Shown here: one piece after another, positions 42,980 through 51,461 of the stretch
How positions within the stretch are numbered: the stretch's first letter is position 1
Layout of the letters: each line of letters opens with the position of its first letter
Source: CAVVAL01 sp963742725
Lineage (GTDB): Bacteria; Actinomycetota; Actinomycetes; Mycobacteriales; Cryptosporangiaceae
Direction: 5' to 3'
DNA length: 64,000 nt
Assembly: GCA_963742725.1 (NCBI GenBank)
Contig: CAVUMX010000003.1
Location: 310,001 to 374,000 of the forward strand
Notes under the pieces: generated by a model
Told to the model about the DNA's origin: nothing
Database searches by the model: none
What the model saw: the letters and a program-made list of their open reading frames with translations, nothing else
Made by a program: the position numbers and the translations under genes

Positions 42980-44292
42980 GGTACCCGGCGGCGCTTTTCG
43001 TGGTCGTGCTCGCCCTGCTGAGCTGCACGCCCGCGCAGCCGGAGGCCGCCGGACCTCCCGAGCCTCCGCCATCGACCGCGCCGCCGGCCAGCCCAGCGGG
43101 TGGATACCTGCGGATCGCCGACTTCGCCGAATGGCGGATCGACGACCGGCGGTATCTCTTCCGCGACGTGCACACGTCCGGTGCGGCGGCGGAGCTCACG
43201 CATCTGGAGCACTCGTTCGGGGACGTCTCCGGCGACGGGCTCTGCGTCAGCGGCGCCGACAACGACTACCAGCGGCTGTTCACCGCGAGCGAGTCGGTGG
43301 ACGGGAAGGCGGACGCGCCAGGGCAGCGACTGGCGGGCAACTTCAACCAGCTACGGAAGCTCAAGGCGCTGCATCCCCAGCTGAAGGTCGTCTTCTCGCT
43401 GGGTGGCTGGAGCATGTCGAACCATTTCTCCGACGCCGCGCTGACCGCGGAATCCCGGCGCCGCTTCGTCACGAGCTGCCTCGACCTGTTCCTCCGCGGC
43501 AACCTGCCGGTCGTCGGCGGCCAAGGCGGTTCCGGCGCGGCCGCGGGCATCTTCGACGGCATCGACGTCGACTGGGAGTGGCCCGGAAGCGAGGGGGAGC
43601 GCGGCAACGTGGTCCGCCCGCAGGACAAGCGGAACTTCACGCTCCTGCTGGCCGAGTTCCGGCGCCAGCTGGACGCGTACGGCAAGGAGACCAGCCGCAC
43701 GTTCACGCTGAGCACGTTCCTCCCGGACGACGAGGCGAAGATCCGCCGTGGCTTCGAGGCCGACCGGATCTTTCCCTACCTGGACTACGCCACCGTCAAC
43801 GGTTTCGACCTCCACGGGCCCTGGGACCGGAGAACGAACCACCACGCCCAGCTGTACTCGCCGCCCGCCGACCCGTCCGAGGAGCGGTCGAGCGTCGATC
43901 TCGCCGTGACCAACTGGCTCGACCGCGGCGCACCGGCGCGGAAGCTCTCGGTGGCGGTCGCCGCGTTCGGTCACGGTTGGCGCGGCGTCGACGGTGACAG
44001 GAACGGCCTGTACCAGCGCGCCGACGGGCCGGCGCCTGGCGGGTACGAACCCGGCGCCGAGGACTACCGGGTGCTCGCCGCACGGCCGGGCGAGCGCCAC
44101 CGCGACGAGCGGGCCGGCGCGCTGTGGCTCTACGACGGCGACGAGTGGTGGTCCTACGACGACCCTGGCGTGATCCGCGAGAAGGCGGAGTACGTCAAGA
44201 GCCGGGGCCTCGGCGGCATGACCCTCTGGTCGCTCGACGGCGACGACCAACCGGCGTCGCTGGTCGCCGCCGTCTACGCCGTACTCGGCTGA
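42976..44292 (+). CDS. GH18 chitinase-like lipoprotein
   Basis: A 438-residue lipoprotein with lipobox LLSC17 and a Pro-rich linker. The GH18 barrel has KVVFSLGGWSMSNHF and a complete catalytic motif DGIDVDWE (Asp194, Asp197, Asp199, Glu201). MTLWSLDGDD is the conserved last strand. It is translated together with the GT2 synthase (ATGA overlap). The enzyme should cleave beta-1,4-linked N-acetylglucosamine chains outside the membrane. In this setting it may trim or release the polymer made by its partner. Confidence 0.92.
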   Translation: MRYPAALFVVVLALLSCTPAQPEAAGPPEPPPSTAPPASPAGGYLRIADFAEWRIDDRRYLFRDVHTSGAAAELTHLEHSFGDVSGDGLCVSGADNDYQRLFTASESVDGKADAPGQRLAGNFNQLRKLKALHPQLKVVFSLGGWSMSNHFSDAALTAESRRRFVTSCLDLFLRGNLPVVGGQGGSGAAAGIFDGIDVDWEWPGSEGERGNVVRPQDKRNFTLLLAEFRRQLDAYGKETSRTFTLSTFLPDDEAKIRRGFEADRIFPYLDYATVNGFDLHGPWDRRTNHHAQLYSPPADPSEERSSVDLAVTNWLDRGAPARKLSVAVAAFGHGWRGVDGDRNGLYQRADGPAPGGYEPGAEDYRVLAARPGERHRDERAGALWLYDGDEWWSYDDPGVIREKAEYVKSRGLGGMTLWSLDGDDQPASLVAAVYAVLG

Positions 44293-44317
44293 TCTCGACC
44301 GGGGATCTTGAGGCCCG

Positions 44318-44929
44318 GCGGGAGGCGCACACGGCCGGACGGGCGACATCGACCGGCCGCTGACCAGCGCCGACCTGGCGTCCGACGTCGTGGGGTTGCT
44401 CCAGCACCTGGGGGTCCCGCAGGTCGACGTCTTCGGGTTCAGCGTGGGTGGCGCCGTGGCGCTGCACCTGGCCGTCAAGCACCCGGAGCTGCTGCGCAAG
44501 CTGATCGTGTCGTCCGCGTCGTTCCACCCGGACGGTGACCGGTCGGAGAACGCGGAGGCGGTCGGTGAGATGACCGTCGACATGATCGCGGGCACGCCCA
44601 TGGAACAGGACTACCTGGCCAAGTCGCCGAACCCGGACAAGCTGCAGGATCTGCTCGACAAGCTGGGATCGTTCGACAAGGGCTTCACCGGCTGGTCCGA
44701 CGCTGAGATCCAGGGGATCGCCGCGCCGACGTTGATCACCCTGGGCGACTGCGACGCGGTCAAGCTGGAGCATGCCGTCCGCTTCCTGCGGTTGCGCGGC
44801 GGCGACGTCAACGGCGACTTCGTCGGCGTGCCGGCCTCGCAGCTGGCGGTGTTCCCCGGCAGCACGCACTTCTTCGGGATGGGCCGCACCACGCTGGTCC
44901 TGGACGTCGTGGCCACCTTCCTCGACTGA
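44318..44929 (+). pseudogene. Alpha/beta hydrolase missing its N-terminus
   Basis: The frame reads AHGRTGDIDRPLTSADLASD, then the nucleophile elbow VFGFSVGGAVALHL and a complete C-terminus (FPGSTHFFGMGR). The first 50-60 residues with the oxyanion strand (usually ...LHGG...) are absent, and no start codon exists at the correct place. GTG at 44390 would give 179 residues. It directly follows the GH18 stop. Confidence 0.65.
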
Positions 44930-44947
44930 GCCCACGCGGCGCCCCGT

Positions 44948-44953
44948 TAAGCT
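44948..44953 (+). promoter_or_regulatory. -10 hexamer, leaderless start of DinB gene
   Basis: TAAGCT ends 7 nt before the ATG at 44961. Confidence 0.45.
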
Positions 44954-44960
44954 GCACGTC

Positions 44961-45551
44961 ATGGCCGGATACGATCCGAAAGCGGATCTCCGTCGCTACC
45001 TGCAGGCGGCTCGGGAGTCCCTGCTGTGGAAGCTGGAGGGGCTCTCGGAGTACGACGTCCGCCGCCCGCTGGTGCCGACCGGCACCAACCTCCTCGGCCT
45101 GGTCAAGCATGTGGCCAGCGTCGAATCGGGCTATTTCGGCGAGACGTTCGACCGGCCGTTCGACGAACCGTTGCCGTGGCTGGCTGACGACGCCGAACCC
45201 AATGCCGACATGTGGGCCACCGCCGAGGAGTCGCGGGAGCAGATCGTCGGCCTGTATCACCGTGTCTGGGCGCACTCCGATGCCACGATCGACGCGCTCG
45301 CCCTCGACGCGATCGGCCACGTCCCGTGGTGGGCACCGGACCGCAGTGAGGTCACGCTGCATCGAATCCTCGTGCACATGGTCGCCGAGACCGACCGGCA
45401 TGCCGGCCATGCCGACATCGTTCGCGAACTCATCGACGGAGCCGCGGGGCTGCGGGTGGGCAACGACAACCTGCCCCCGGCCGACCAGGCATGGTGGCAG
45501 AACCACCGCAGCCGCCTGGAGCAGGCAGCCCAGCAGGCAGCCTCCACCTGA
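44961..45551 (+). CDS. DinB family protein (DUF664)
   Basis: A 196-residue four-helix protein. LRRYLQAARESLLWKLEGLS starts the bundle, LLGLVKHVASVESGYFGETF gives the first His ligand and ILVHMVAETDRHAGHADIVR the others. The three His residues form the metal site common in DinB/YfiT proteins. Many such proteins act as thiol-dependent transferases, for example with mycothiol in actinomycetes, but the reaction here is not known. It has a probable leaderless start. Confidence 0.92.
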   Translation: MAGYDPKADLRRYLQAARESLLWKLEGLSEYDVRRPLVPTGTNLLGLVKHVASVESGYFGETFDRPFDEPLPWLADDAEPNADMWATAEESREQIVGLYHRVWAHSDATIDALALDAIGHVPWWAPDRSEVTLHRILVHMVAETDRHAGHADIVRELIDGAAGLRVGNDNLPPADQAWWQNHRSRLEQAAQQAAST

Positions 45552-45555
45552 GGAC

Positions 45556-46839
45556 CTATCGCGGCGCGGGCGTCGGCGGGAGCCGGTCCAGGGCGATGCC
45601 GAACTGGTCGAGGTACGTGGCCAGCACGGACTCGTCGGTCTCCAGTACCCGCTCGGTGCGTTGACCGTTGGCGGTGTCGACGATCGTCCGGTCGCTGAGG
45701 GTGATCCGCCCGGTATCGGTCAGCCGCGAGCAGACCAGCGACCGGGTGAAGTGCGAGTCCGGCGAGGTCTGCTGGAACCAGCAGGTGGGTACGCACTCGG
45801 CCAATGTGCGGGGGCGCTGCTCCAGCCGGTACTCCAGCTCGTCGTCCCGGTACACGTCGAGGTCGCCGTCAACGGTCTCGACCACCCGGAAGACGCCGCC
45901 GGGCTCGGGTTGCCCGGTCCGCACGTCGAGCCGCAGCGGGAAGTGGCTGAAGCGGCCGAACCCGACGTCGACCAACCACGGCTCGTCGAGATCGACGCGC
46001 AGCGCCACGTGGTCGAACGGCGGGCTCAGGCCGTCCGGAGTCCCGACGCGGGCGGCCATCAGTGTCACGCGGTAACCGAGCGCGGTCAGCAGCGCCGCGA
46101 ACGCCCCGTTGAGCTCGTAGCAGAACCCGCCGCGCCGTCGCGTGACGATCTTGCCGAAGAGCGCGTCGGCGGTCAGGGTGATGTCCTCGCCCAGATGGAT
46201 GCTCAGGTTCTCGAACGGCACGGTGTGGAGATGCCGCACCTGCAACTCCCGCAGCGCCGCGGCGTCCGTCGCCGCCGGCCGCGCCGCGCCGATCCGGGCC
46301 AGGTAGGCCTCCACCTGCGAGTCGTCCACCGATCCTCCTCGAGCCGCGCCGCCCGGCGCGAACACCTCGCAGCTTCCCACCCCGCCCCGCGGGCCACACG
46401 ACCGGTCCGTACTGGACCGCTCCGCCCAGGGTCGTAGCCGGAGGCGGTACTCGTTCCGGTATCTCCAGAGCAGGGTGGCGATGCGCAAGGGCGAGAGCCC
46501 CTGGTCGATGTGCTTGAACATCTCATCGGTGTGCAGCCTCGGCGCCACCCGCCACAGCGCGCTCGCGGTGTCGGGTCCGCTGTTCCACATCCGGTGCACC
46601 GTGCCGCGTGGCACGTCGACCGTGTCGCCGGCCCGCAGTACGCGGGCCGGTTCGGCGCCGATCTCGACGGTGAGCTGGCCGGTGACGATCTCGAACCGTT
46701 CGTCCTGGCGGGGGTGGTAGTGGCGCGTTGGCTTCTGCCCGTCGCCGGTCCAGATCGACTCCAGTTCGAGCGCATCGGGTGAGGAGTTGACGATCCGGAG
46801 GGTCTGTCCTTCGCCGAGGCTGATCGTCCGACTGTTCAT
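45556..46839 (-). CDS. Cupin fused in frame to arylamine N-acetyltransferase
   Basis: A 427-residue open frame with two domains. Residues 1-110 are a cupin with HYHPRQDE (His40, His42) and VPRGTVHRMW (His82). From residue 171 it is a complete arylamine N-acetyltransferase with Cys240 in RRGGFCYELN, His277 in FDHVAL and Asp291 in LVDVGFG. The transferase moves acetyl from acetyl-CoA to arylamines. The join (residues 140-170, Arg/Gly/Ser-rich) looks non-conserved. A separate ribosome site and GTG at 46329 mean the transferase may also be made alone. It is three bases downstream of a DUF998 gene. Confidence 0.85.
   Translation of the reverse strand: MNSRTISLGEGQTLRIVNSSPDALELESIWTGDGQKPTRHYHPRQDERFEIVTGQLTVEIGAEPARVLRAGDTVDVPRGTVHRMWNSGPDTASALWRVAPRLHTDEMFKHIDQGLSPLRIATLLWRYRNEYRLRLRPWAERSSTDRSCGPRGGVGSCEVFAPGGAARGGSVDDSQVEAYLARIGAARPAATDAAALRELQVRHLHTVPFENLSIHLGEDITLTADALFGKIVTRRRGGFCYELNGAFAALLTALGYRVTLMAARVGTPDGLSPPFDHVALRVDLDEPWLVDVGFGRFSHFPLRLDVRTGQPEPGGVFRVVETVDGDLDVYRDDELEYRLEQRPRTLAECVPTCWFQQTSPDSHFTRSLVCSRLTDTGRITLSDRTIVDTANGQRTERVLETDESVLATYLDQFGIALDRLPPTPAPR
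46327..46340 (-). promoter_or_regulatory. Internal ribosome site and GTG start of the acetyltransferase
   Basis: GAGGAGG followed by ATCG and GTG (start at 46329) begins VDDSQVEAYLARIG, the usual first residues of this enzyme. Translation from here gives 257 residues, near the usual length of about 270. This implies the fusion arose when the cupin gene lost its stop. Confidence 0.6.
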
Positions 46840-46842
46840 GCC

Positions 46843-47547
46843 CTACCTCGATGACCCCTCCGGAACGGCTGTCCTCGGGGGTGCCGCCTCGCTGGGAGTC
46901 GTGTGCTCGTCGACCTGTGTCCTCAGCTTCCAGGCCACGACAGACAGGTAGCTCCAACCGGTCATCATGGCCGCCCACAGGGGAAGGAAGTTGAACTCGT
47001 CGCCGATCTCGCCGGTGCCGGTGAGGTTCACCGAGAACCCGAACGCGAGGCCGAGGACGCCGGCCGCGATCGAGCTGATCATCCAGCCGCGCTGCCCCTG
47101 CCGGGCGAAGTAGCGCGCGAAGACGAAGAACGAGACGAACAGTGCGTTGATCCCGATCGTCGGACCGACGGAGTGCACGATCCCGTGCCAGCTGAACGCG
47201 GGGAACTCCTCGGGTGCGCCCGGTGGGAAGCCCATGCCGGCGTCGGTGAGAAAGACTCCCGCGATGACGAGTGCCGTCGCGAAGGTTCCGACCAGGATCG
47301 GCGCCCACGTCCGGCCGGGCTCGCCGCGCAGGGCGTTCTTGATGCCGCGGCTGCACGCGAAGAAGAGCAGGCCGGCGACGACGAAGTTGGTGATCTGGAT
47401 CCAGCCCAGATCGCCGAGGCTGAGCATGCTGGTCGGGTGTCTGGCCCAGTCGAATCCCTCGCGCGTGAAGGCCTGGACGAGTGCCACGGCGATGAACAGC
47501 GGCCCGGCCACGATCCCGGCCGTCAGCAGGTGTTTCGTGCGGTTCAT
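46843..47547 (-). CDS. DUF998 family membrane protein (second copy)
   Basis: A 234-residue membrane protein with about six helices. GIVAGPLFIAVALVQAF, the DWARHPTSMLSLGD segment and GWIQITNFVVAGLLFF match the DUF998 protein at 2751. It has a polar C-terminal tail of about 25 residues. AAGGTGG lies upstream of the ATG. It is the first gene of a pair with the cupin/acetyltransferase three bases later. Function unknown. Confidence 0.88.
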   Translation of the reverse strand: MNRTKHLLTAGIVAGPLFIAVALVQAFTREGFDWARHPTSMLSLGDLGWIQITNFVVAGLLFFACSRGIKNALRGEPGRTWAPILVGTFATALVIAGVFLTDAGMGFPPGAPEEFPAFSWHGIVHSVGPTIGINALFVSFFVFARYFARQGQRGWMISSIAAGVLGLAFGFSVNLTGTGEIGDEFNFLPLWAAMMTGWSYLSVVAWKLRTQVDEHTTPSEAAPPRTAVPEGSSR

Positions 47548-47694
47548 GATGCGTCCACCTTGTCCTTGAGCTGGTGAGGGGTTGTCGTCGCCGCTGTACG
47601 GCAGTCACAGGGATGAGGATGCTGGCGGGGACGGGCGAGCAGCAGATGCCGATGTCACCTGTTGACGATGATGTTCGTCATCGGTGCCGGCGGG

Positions 47695-48300
47695 TCAGAG
47701 CCAGCCGGCGTTGCGCGCGATCCGGATGGCGTCGATGCGGTTGCGGGCGCCCGTCTTGGTGATCGCGTTGGAGAGGTAGTTGCGGACGGTCGCCGGCGAG
47801 AGGGACAGGGCGGTGGCGATCTCCTCGGTGGAGATCCCGGATTCGGCGGTGCGGAGCACGTCGCTCTCGCGCGGGGTCAGCGGGCTGGCCCCGGTCTCCA
47901 GCGCGGCGGCGACCAGCTCCGGGTCGATCACGCGTTCGCCGCGCGCGACCCGGCGGATTCCGTCGAGAAGCAGGGCGGCCGGCCTGTCCTTGACGATGAA
48001 TCCGCGGGCATGTGCCTGCAGAGCCCGGAGCAGATGGCCGGGCTGGCTGAGGCCGGTCAGGATCAGGGCGTGGCAGTCGGGCAGCCGGTCGTGCAGCTGC
48101 TGGGCCACGGTCAGGCCGTCCATGCCGGGCATGTCGATGTCCAGCACCGCCACGTCCGGTCGGGTCGCCAGCGCGGAGTCGAGCACCTGGTCGCCTCGGG
48201 ACAGCTCGGCGACCACGTCGAGGTCGTCCTCAAGCGAGAGCAGGGCGACCAGCGCGCTGCGGATCATGTGCATGTCTTCGGCGATCAGGACGCGGATCAT
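47695..48300 (-). CDS. NarL/DesR-type response regulator
   Basis: A 201-residue regulator. The receiver has Glu8-Asp9, phosphoacceptor Asp54 in VLDIDMPGMDG and the Lys in FIVKDRPA. The LuxR HTH reads LTPRESDVLRTAESGISTEE and SLSPATVRNYLSNAITKTGA. Its ATG overlaps the stop of the upstream kinase gene (ATGA). It resembles DesR regulators of Gram-positive bacteria. No membrane-lipid or transporter gene is adjacent to suggest the target. Confidence 0.95.
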   Translation of the reverse strand: MIRVLIAEDMHMIRSALVALLSLEDDLDVVAELSRGDQVLDSALATRPDVAVLDIDMPGMDGLTVAQQLHDRLPDCHALILTGLSQPGHLLRALQAHARGFIVKDRPAALLLDGIRRVARGERVIDPELVAAALETGASPLTPRESDVLRTAESGISTEEIATALSLSPATVRNYLSNAITKTGARNRIDAIRIARNAGWL

Positions 48301-49478
48301 GCCGCCTCCCGGCCGACGCCGGCAGGCGCCTCGACCACGAGCCGGAATCGGCCCCGGCCGTGCTCGTGGCGTACCTGTCCACCGAGTGCGCGGGCGCGTT
48401 CGGTCAGCCCGGCGAGGCCGCTGCCCTGGCCTGGCGCCCCGGACTCGGCGCCGTCGTTCACGATCTCCAGCCGCAGCTCGCCATTGTGCGCCAGCCCGGT
48501 GATCCAGCACCGCTGTGCCTTGCTGTGCCGCAGGATGTTCGTGGTGGCTTCGCGTACGGCCCAGGCGAACAGGGCGCCGATCGGCGGGGGGAGCGCGGGC
48601 AGGTCCAGGTTGGCGCGCACCTCGATGCCGCCGGCCTCCAGCAGAGCGACAGCGCCGTCCACCTCGGCGCGGAGGGACACCTCGTGCTCGGCACGGGCGA
48701 TCGCCCGCACGTCCTGGAAGGCTTGCTGGGCGATCTCGGTGATCTCCTCGATCTCCCGCAGCGCGTCGTCGCGCCGGGTCGGCAGGAATCGGTGCGCCAG
48801 GTCGCCTTTGAGGGAGATCGCGGACAGGCTCTGGCCGAGGTTGTCGTGCAGGTCCCGGGACACGCGGCGGCGTTCGCCGCTCACTGCTGATCGGGCCAGG
48901 TCGGCGCGCGTCGCGTGCAGCTCGTTGATCTGATTGACCAGCAGCGCCGACCCGTACAGGGCGGCGACGCCGAAGCCCAGGAAGACCACGTTGTACGTGG
49001 TGACCACGACGATGGCCAGGATGCTCCCGCCGGCGGCGACGGTGGCCCACGCCGCGACCACACCCTGGATCAGCAACGCCGCGGCCATCAACCACACAGC
49101 GGTGCGTGCGCGTAGCACCATCACAGCGGCGGCGAGCGGGAACCAGCACGCGGAGACCCAGTTCACGCTGAACCACAGCGCCGGCACGGCCGCCAGCGCG
49201 ACCAGGGCCGCAACGCTCACCGGCCAGCCGCGCGGCCGTACGCCCCGGGACGCCGCGAGGCTGTGCCGCATCTGCAGACCCCAGATCGCCACGCCGGCCG
49301 CCACGGCGGCGACCGGGTTCTGACTCTGCGGAGGCGGTGCGGGGAACGAATGGTCCAGATCCCCGATCGCGGCCACGACCGGAAGCACCGCGGATGTCGT
49401 GACCAGGCCGGCGAGGAACCAGGATCCGCGGCGGACCACCCACATCGGGAACCCCGCCGACGGCGCCAGCGCACTCAT
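48297..49478 (-). CDS. DesK-type sensor histidine kinase
   Basis: A 393-residue kinase. Six or so hydrophobic segments fill the first 170 residues. The HisKA_3 box reads RRVSRDLHDNLGQSLSAISL, with the phosphoacceptor His. REATTNILRHSKAQ is the N box, and GQGSGLAGLTERA the G box, so the ATPase is intact. It overlaps both neighbours by ATGA or close to it, so the three genes form one translationally coupled unit with a degenerate partner kinase upstream. Confidence 0.95.
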   Translation of the reverse strand: MSALAPSAGFPMWVVRRGSWFLAGLVTTSAVLPVVAAIGDLDHSFPAPPPQSQNPVAAVAAGVAIWGLQMRHSLAASRGVRPRGWPVSVAALVALAAVPALWFSVNWVSACWFPLAAAVMVLRARTAVWLMAAALLIQGVVAAWATVAAGGSILAIVVVTTYNVVFLGFGVAALYGSALLVNQINELHATRADLARSAVSGERRRVSRDLHDNLGQSLSAISLKGDLAHRFLPTRRDDALREIEEITEIAQQAFQDVRAIARAEHEVSLRAEVDGAVALLEAGGIEVRANLDLPALPPPIGALFAWAVREATTNILRHSKAQRCWITGLAHNGELRLEIVNDGAESGAPGQGSGLAGLTERARALGGQVRHEHGRGRFRLVVEAPAGVGREAA

Positions 49479-50446
49479 CGCGGCGTCCCAGCGCCAGGAG
49501 CGGCCGCGACGTCGAGCCGACCGTCGCGCCGGAGCACCGTGACCCGCGAGCCGCGCGGCGGGGGATCGGCGAGCAGCGCGGCGACGGACGTTCGCAGCGC
49601 CGCGCGGGCTGCTTCGTCGTCGTCGAGGTCCGTGGCGGAGTCCGCGACCGTGGTGTCGATGCCGGCAGCGGACAGCAGGGACCGTGCCGTGTCGAGTTCG
49701 GCGCGGACCGAGGCGCGGGACAGCTCGCTGATGGTCCGGCGAGCCTCGGACAGCGCGGCGCGGGAGTCGCGCACCAGAACCTCGATCGGATCAGCCGCCG
49801 TCGCTGGCGCGTCCCGGAGCTGCGCCGCCGCGCGTTCAGCCTGCGCCTGTATCGAGCCCAGCGCGGCGCCCAGGGTGTGCCGCAACTGTTCCTCGGTTCG
49901 GGCGCGTTCCAACGCCACGGCGTTGTCCGCCAGCGCGGCGCGCGCGATGGCCAGCCGCCGCGCCACGCCCACCAGCCACACCACCGAGTACACCGCGGCG
50001 ATCTCCCAGACCAGGGAGAACCCTGCCCATACCGCGGGGCCCAGGCCACCGCCGTGCCGCAAGGACAGGGCGACCGTGGTGGCGAGCGCCGCGATGCCGA
50101 CCAGCACCGCCCACGGCGCGCGCAGCGCCAGCAGCGCGGACACGCCCAACGCCACGATCGCCCATCCCCGCGGGTAGCCCGCCAACACGGATCCGATCGC
50201 CGCCACGGCGATTACCCCGACGACGAGGCCACCGCGCCGCATCCGCGTGCCCTCGGCGGCGTGGTGCACCAGGCGCAGGTATCCCGGCAGGTAGCAGGCG
50301 AGGATGCCGGCCGACCACAGCGCCGACGGATAACCCGCCCGATGCGCGACGAGCACGACCTCCATCACCGGGATCACCGCGGTGAAGACCACGACACCCA
50401 GCGGGGCGTGCCGCATCAGGTCAGTCACCCGCGCCAACGACCACAC
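49475..50446 (-). CDS. Degenerate DesK-like kinase (pseudokinase)
   Basis: A 323-residue membrane protein with about five hydrophobic segments, then a HisKA_3-like helix. Where an active enzyme has LHDTLG, this reads LRHTLG: the phosphoacceptor His is replaced by Arg, although His occupies the next position. The ATP-binding part is short and lacks a recognisable N box or GxG motif (RAALRTSVAALLADPPPRGS). It probably cannot phosphorylate itself. Its position before an intact kinase suggests a regulatory partner forming a heterodimer. The GTG at 50446 is the likely start. Confidence 0.75.
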   Translation of the reverse strand: MWSLARVTDLMRHAPLGVVVFTAVIPVMEVVLVAHRAGYPSALWSAGILACYLPGYLRLVHHAAEGTRMRRGGLVVGVIAVAAIGSVLAGYPRGWAIVALGVSALLALRAPWAVLVGIAALATTVALSLRHGGGLGPAVWAGFSLVWEIAAVYSVVWLVGVARRLAIARAALADNAVALERARTEEQLRHTLGAALGSIQAQAERAAAQLRDAPATAADPIEVLVRDSRAALSEARRTISELSRASVRAELDTARSLLSAAGIDTTVADSATDLDDDEAARAALRTSVAALLADPPPRGSRVTVLRRDGRLDVAAAPGAGTPR

Positions 50447-50538
50447 CCGCCTCCACGGTCCGCTGGCGGATCACCCACCCGGATCAGCCAAATCGCCAGG
50501 TCGCAGTATCGCAGGGTCAGCCTGGGACAGAGGCGTGG

Positions 50539-50970
50539 TCAGCTGCTTGCGCGGCCGACCCCGCGGTGGACCCGCGCAGTCCGGTCGATCAGCTCGCGGA
50601 GCACTGTCCCGTCGACCGAGGCGAGTCGCTTGAGGTAGAGGCAGCCCTTGCCGGTCTTGTGCGGACCGAGCTTCTCCAGCAACGCGGGGTAGCGCTCCTC
50701 GTAGCCGCCGACGAGGTAGACGACGAGGCTCTGTTTGCGCGGCGACAGGCCGACGAGGGGAGCGTCGCCCTCGCGGCCGCTGTCGTACCGGTAGTGGTAG
50801 GCGCCGAAGCCGATGACGCTCGGGCCCCACATCGCCGGCGGCTCGCCAGTGAGGTTCTGCATCAGCGTGCACAGCGCGAGAGCGTCCGCCCGCCGGTTCT
50901 CGTCGGCTACGGCGGCGAGGAACGCCTCGACCGCGGCGCCGGTCGGCCGGGTAACCGGTTCATTGGCCAT
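50539..50970 (-). CDS. DUF1801 domain protein
   Basis: A 143-residue protein. TGAAVEAFLAAVADENRRAD, MWGPSVIGFGAYHYRYDSGR and LGPHKTGKGCLYLKRL are typical of DUF1801 (YdhG-like). The fold is small alpha/beta, and the activity is unknown. It stands alone between the kinase operon and the VOC gene. Confidence 0.9.
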   Translation of the reverse strand: MANEPVTRPTGAAVEAFLAAVADENRRADALALCTLMQNLTGEPPAMWGPSVIGFGAYHYRYDSGREGDAPLVGLSPRKQSLVVYLVGGYEERYPALLEKLGPHKTGKGCLYLKRLASVDGTVLRELIDRTARVHRGVGRASS

Positions 50971-51053
50971 GCGTGCAGTGTGCCACCGCGGATCCGGGAC
51001 GGGTGTGACACGTGCGCATAGGCAGAAACCGGCAGAAAGCGCGTCCCGGTACC

Positions 51054-51059
51054 TAGCAT
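51054..51059 (+). promoter_or_regulatory. -10 hexamer, leaderless start of VOC gene
   Basis: TAGCAT ends 6 nt before the ATG at 51066. Confidence 0.45.
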
Positions 51060-51065
51060 GACCGC

Positions 51066-51407
51066 ATGACCACAGATCTGTTCGCGGGAATCCCGGTCAG
51101 GGACTACTCCTCGGCGGTGGCCTGGTACGAGCGTCTCCTCGGCGGGCCGCCGTCGTTCCTGCCCAACGACACCGAGGCGGTGTGGGAGGTCGGCGAGCAC
51201 CGGTACGTGTACATCGACGTGCGGCCCGAGCACGCCGGGCACGCCATGCACACCGTCTTCCTCGCCGACTTCGACGCCCGGATCTCCCAGATCGCCGAGC
51301 GGGGCCTGGAGCCGGCCGAGGTCGAGACCTACGACAACGGCGTCCGCAAGGCGATCTTCTTCGACCCGGACGGCAACGAGATCGGATTCGGCGGCGGCCC
51401 GGCCTGA
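51066..51407 (+). CDS. VOC family (glyoxalase-like) protein
   Basis: A 113-residue complete VOC protein. FAGIPVRDYSSAVAWYERLL is the first module, and VFLADFDARISQIAERGLEP with IFFDPDGNEIGFGGG the second. The final Glu in GNEIGF is in the usual metal-ligand position. It is intact, unlike the fragment at 5888. Substrate unknown. It has a probable leaderless start. Confidence 0.9.
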   Translation: MTTDLFAGIPVRDYSSAVAWYERLLGGPPSFLPNDTEAVWEVGEHRYVYIDVRPEHAGHAMHTVFLADFDARISQIAERGLEPAEVETYDNGVRKAIFFDPDGNEIGFGGGPA

Positions 51408-51448
51408 CTCCGGATGTCGATTCGCGGTCGGCGTGTTCGACGCTTGGG

Positions 51449-51454
51449 TATGAC
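51449..51454 (+). promoter_or_regulatory. -10 hexamer, leaderless start of PPOX gene
   Basis: TATGAC ends 7 nt before an in-frame ATG at 51462. It overlaps the other candidate ATG at 51450, so it argues for 51462. Confidence 0.4.
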
Positions 51455-51461
51455 TGACACC

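Noticed and set aside
41230..44292. 1020-residue frame covering GT2 and GH18
   Set aside because: Only its 3' third (GH18) is real. The 5' part is the wrong frame of the GT2 gene. The true GH18 start is the ATG at 42976 overlapping the GT2 stop.
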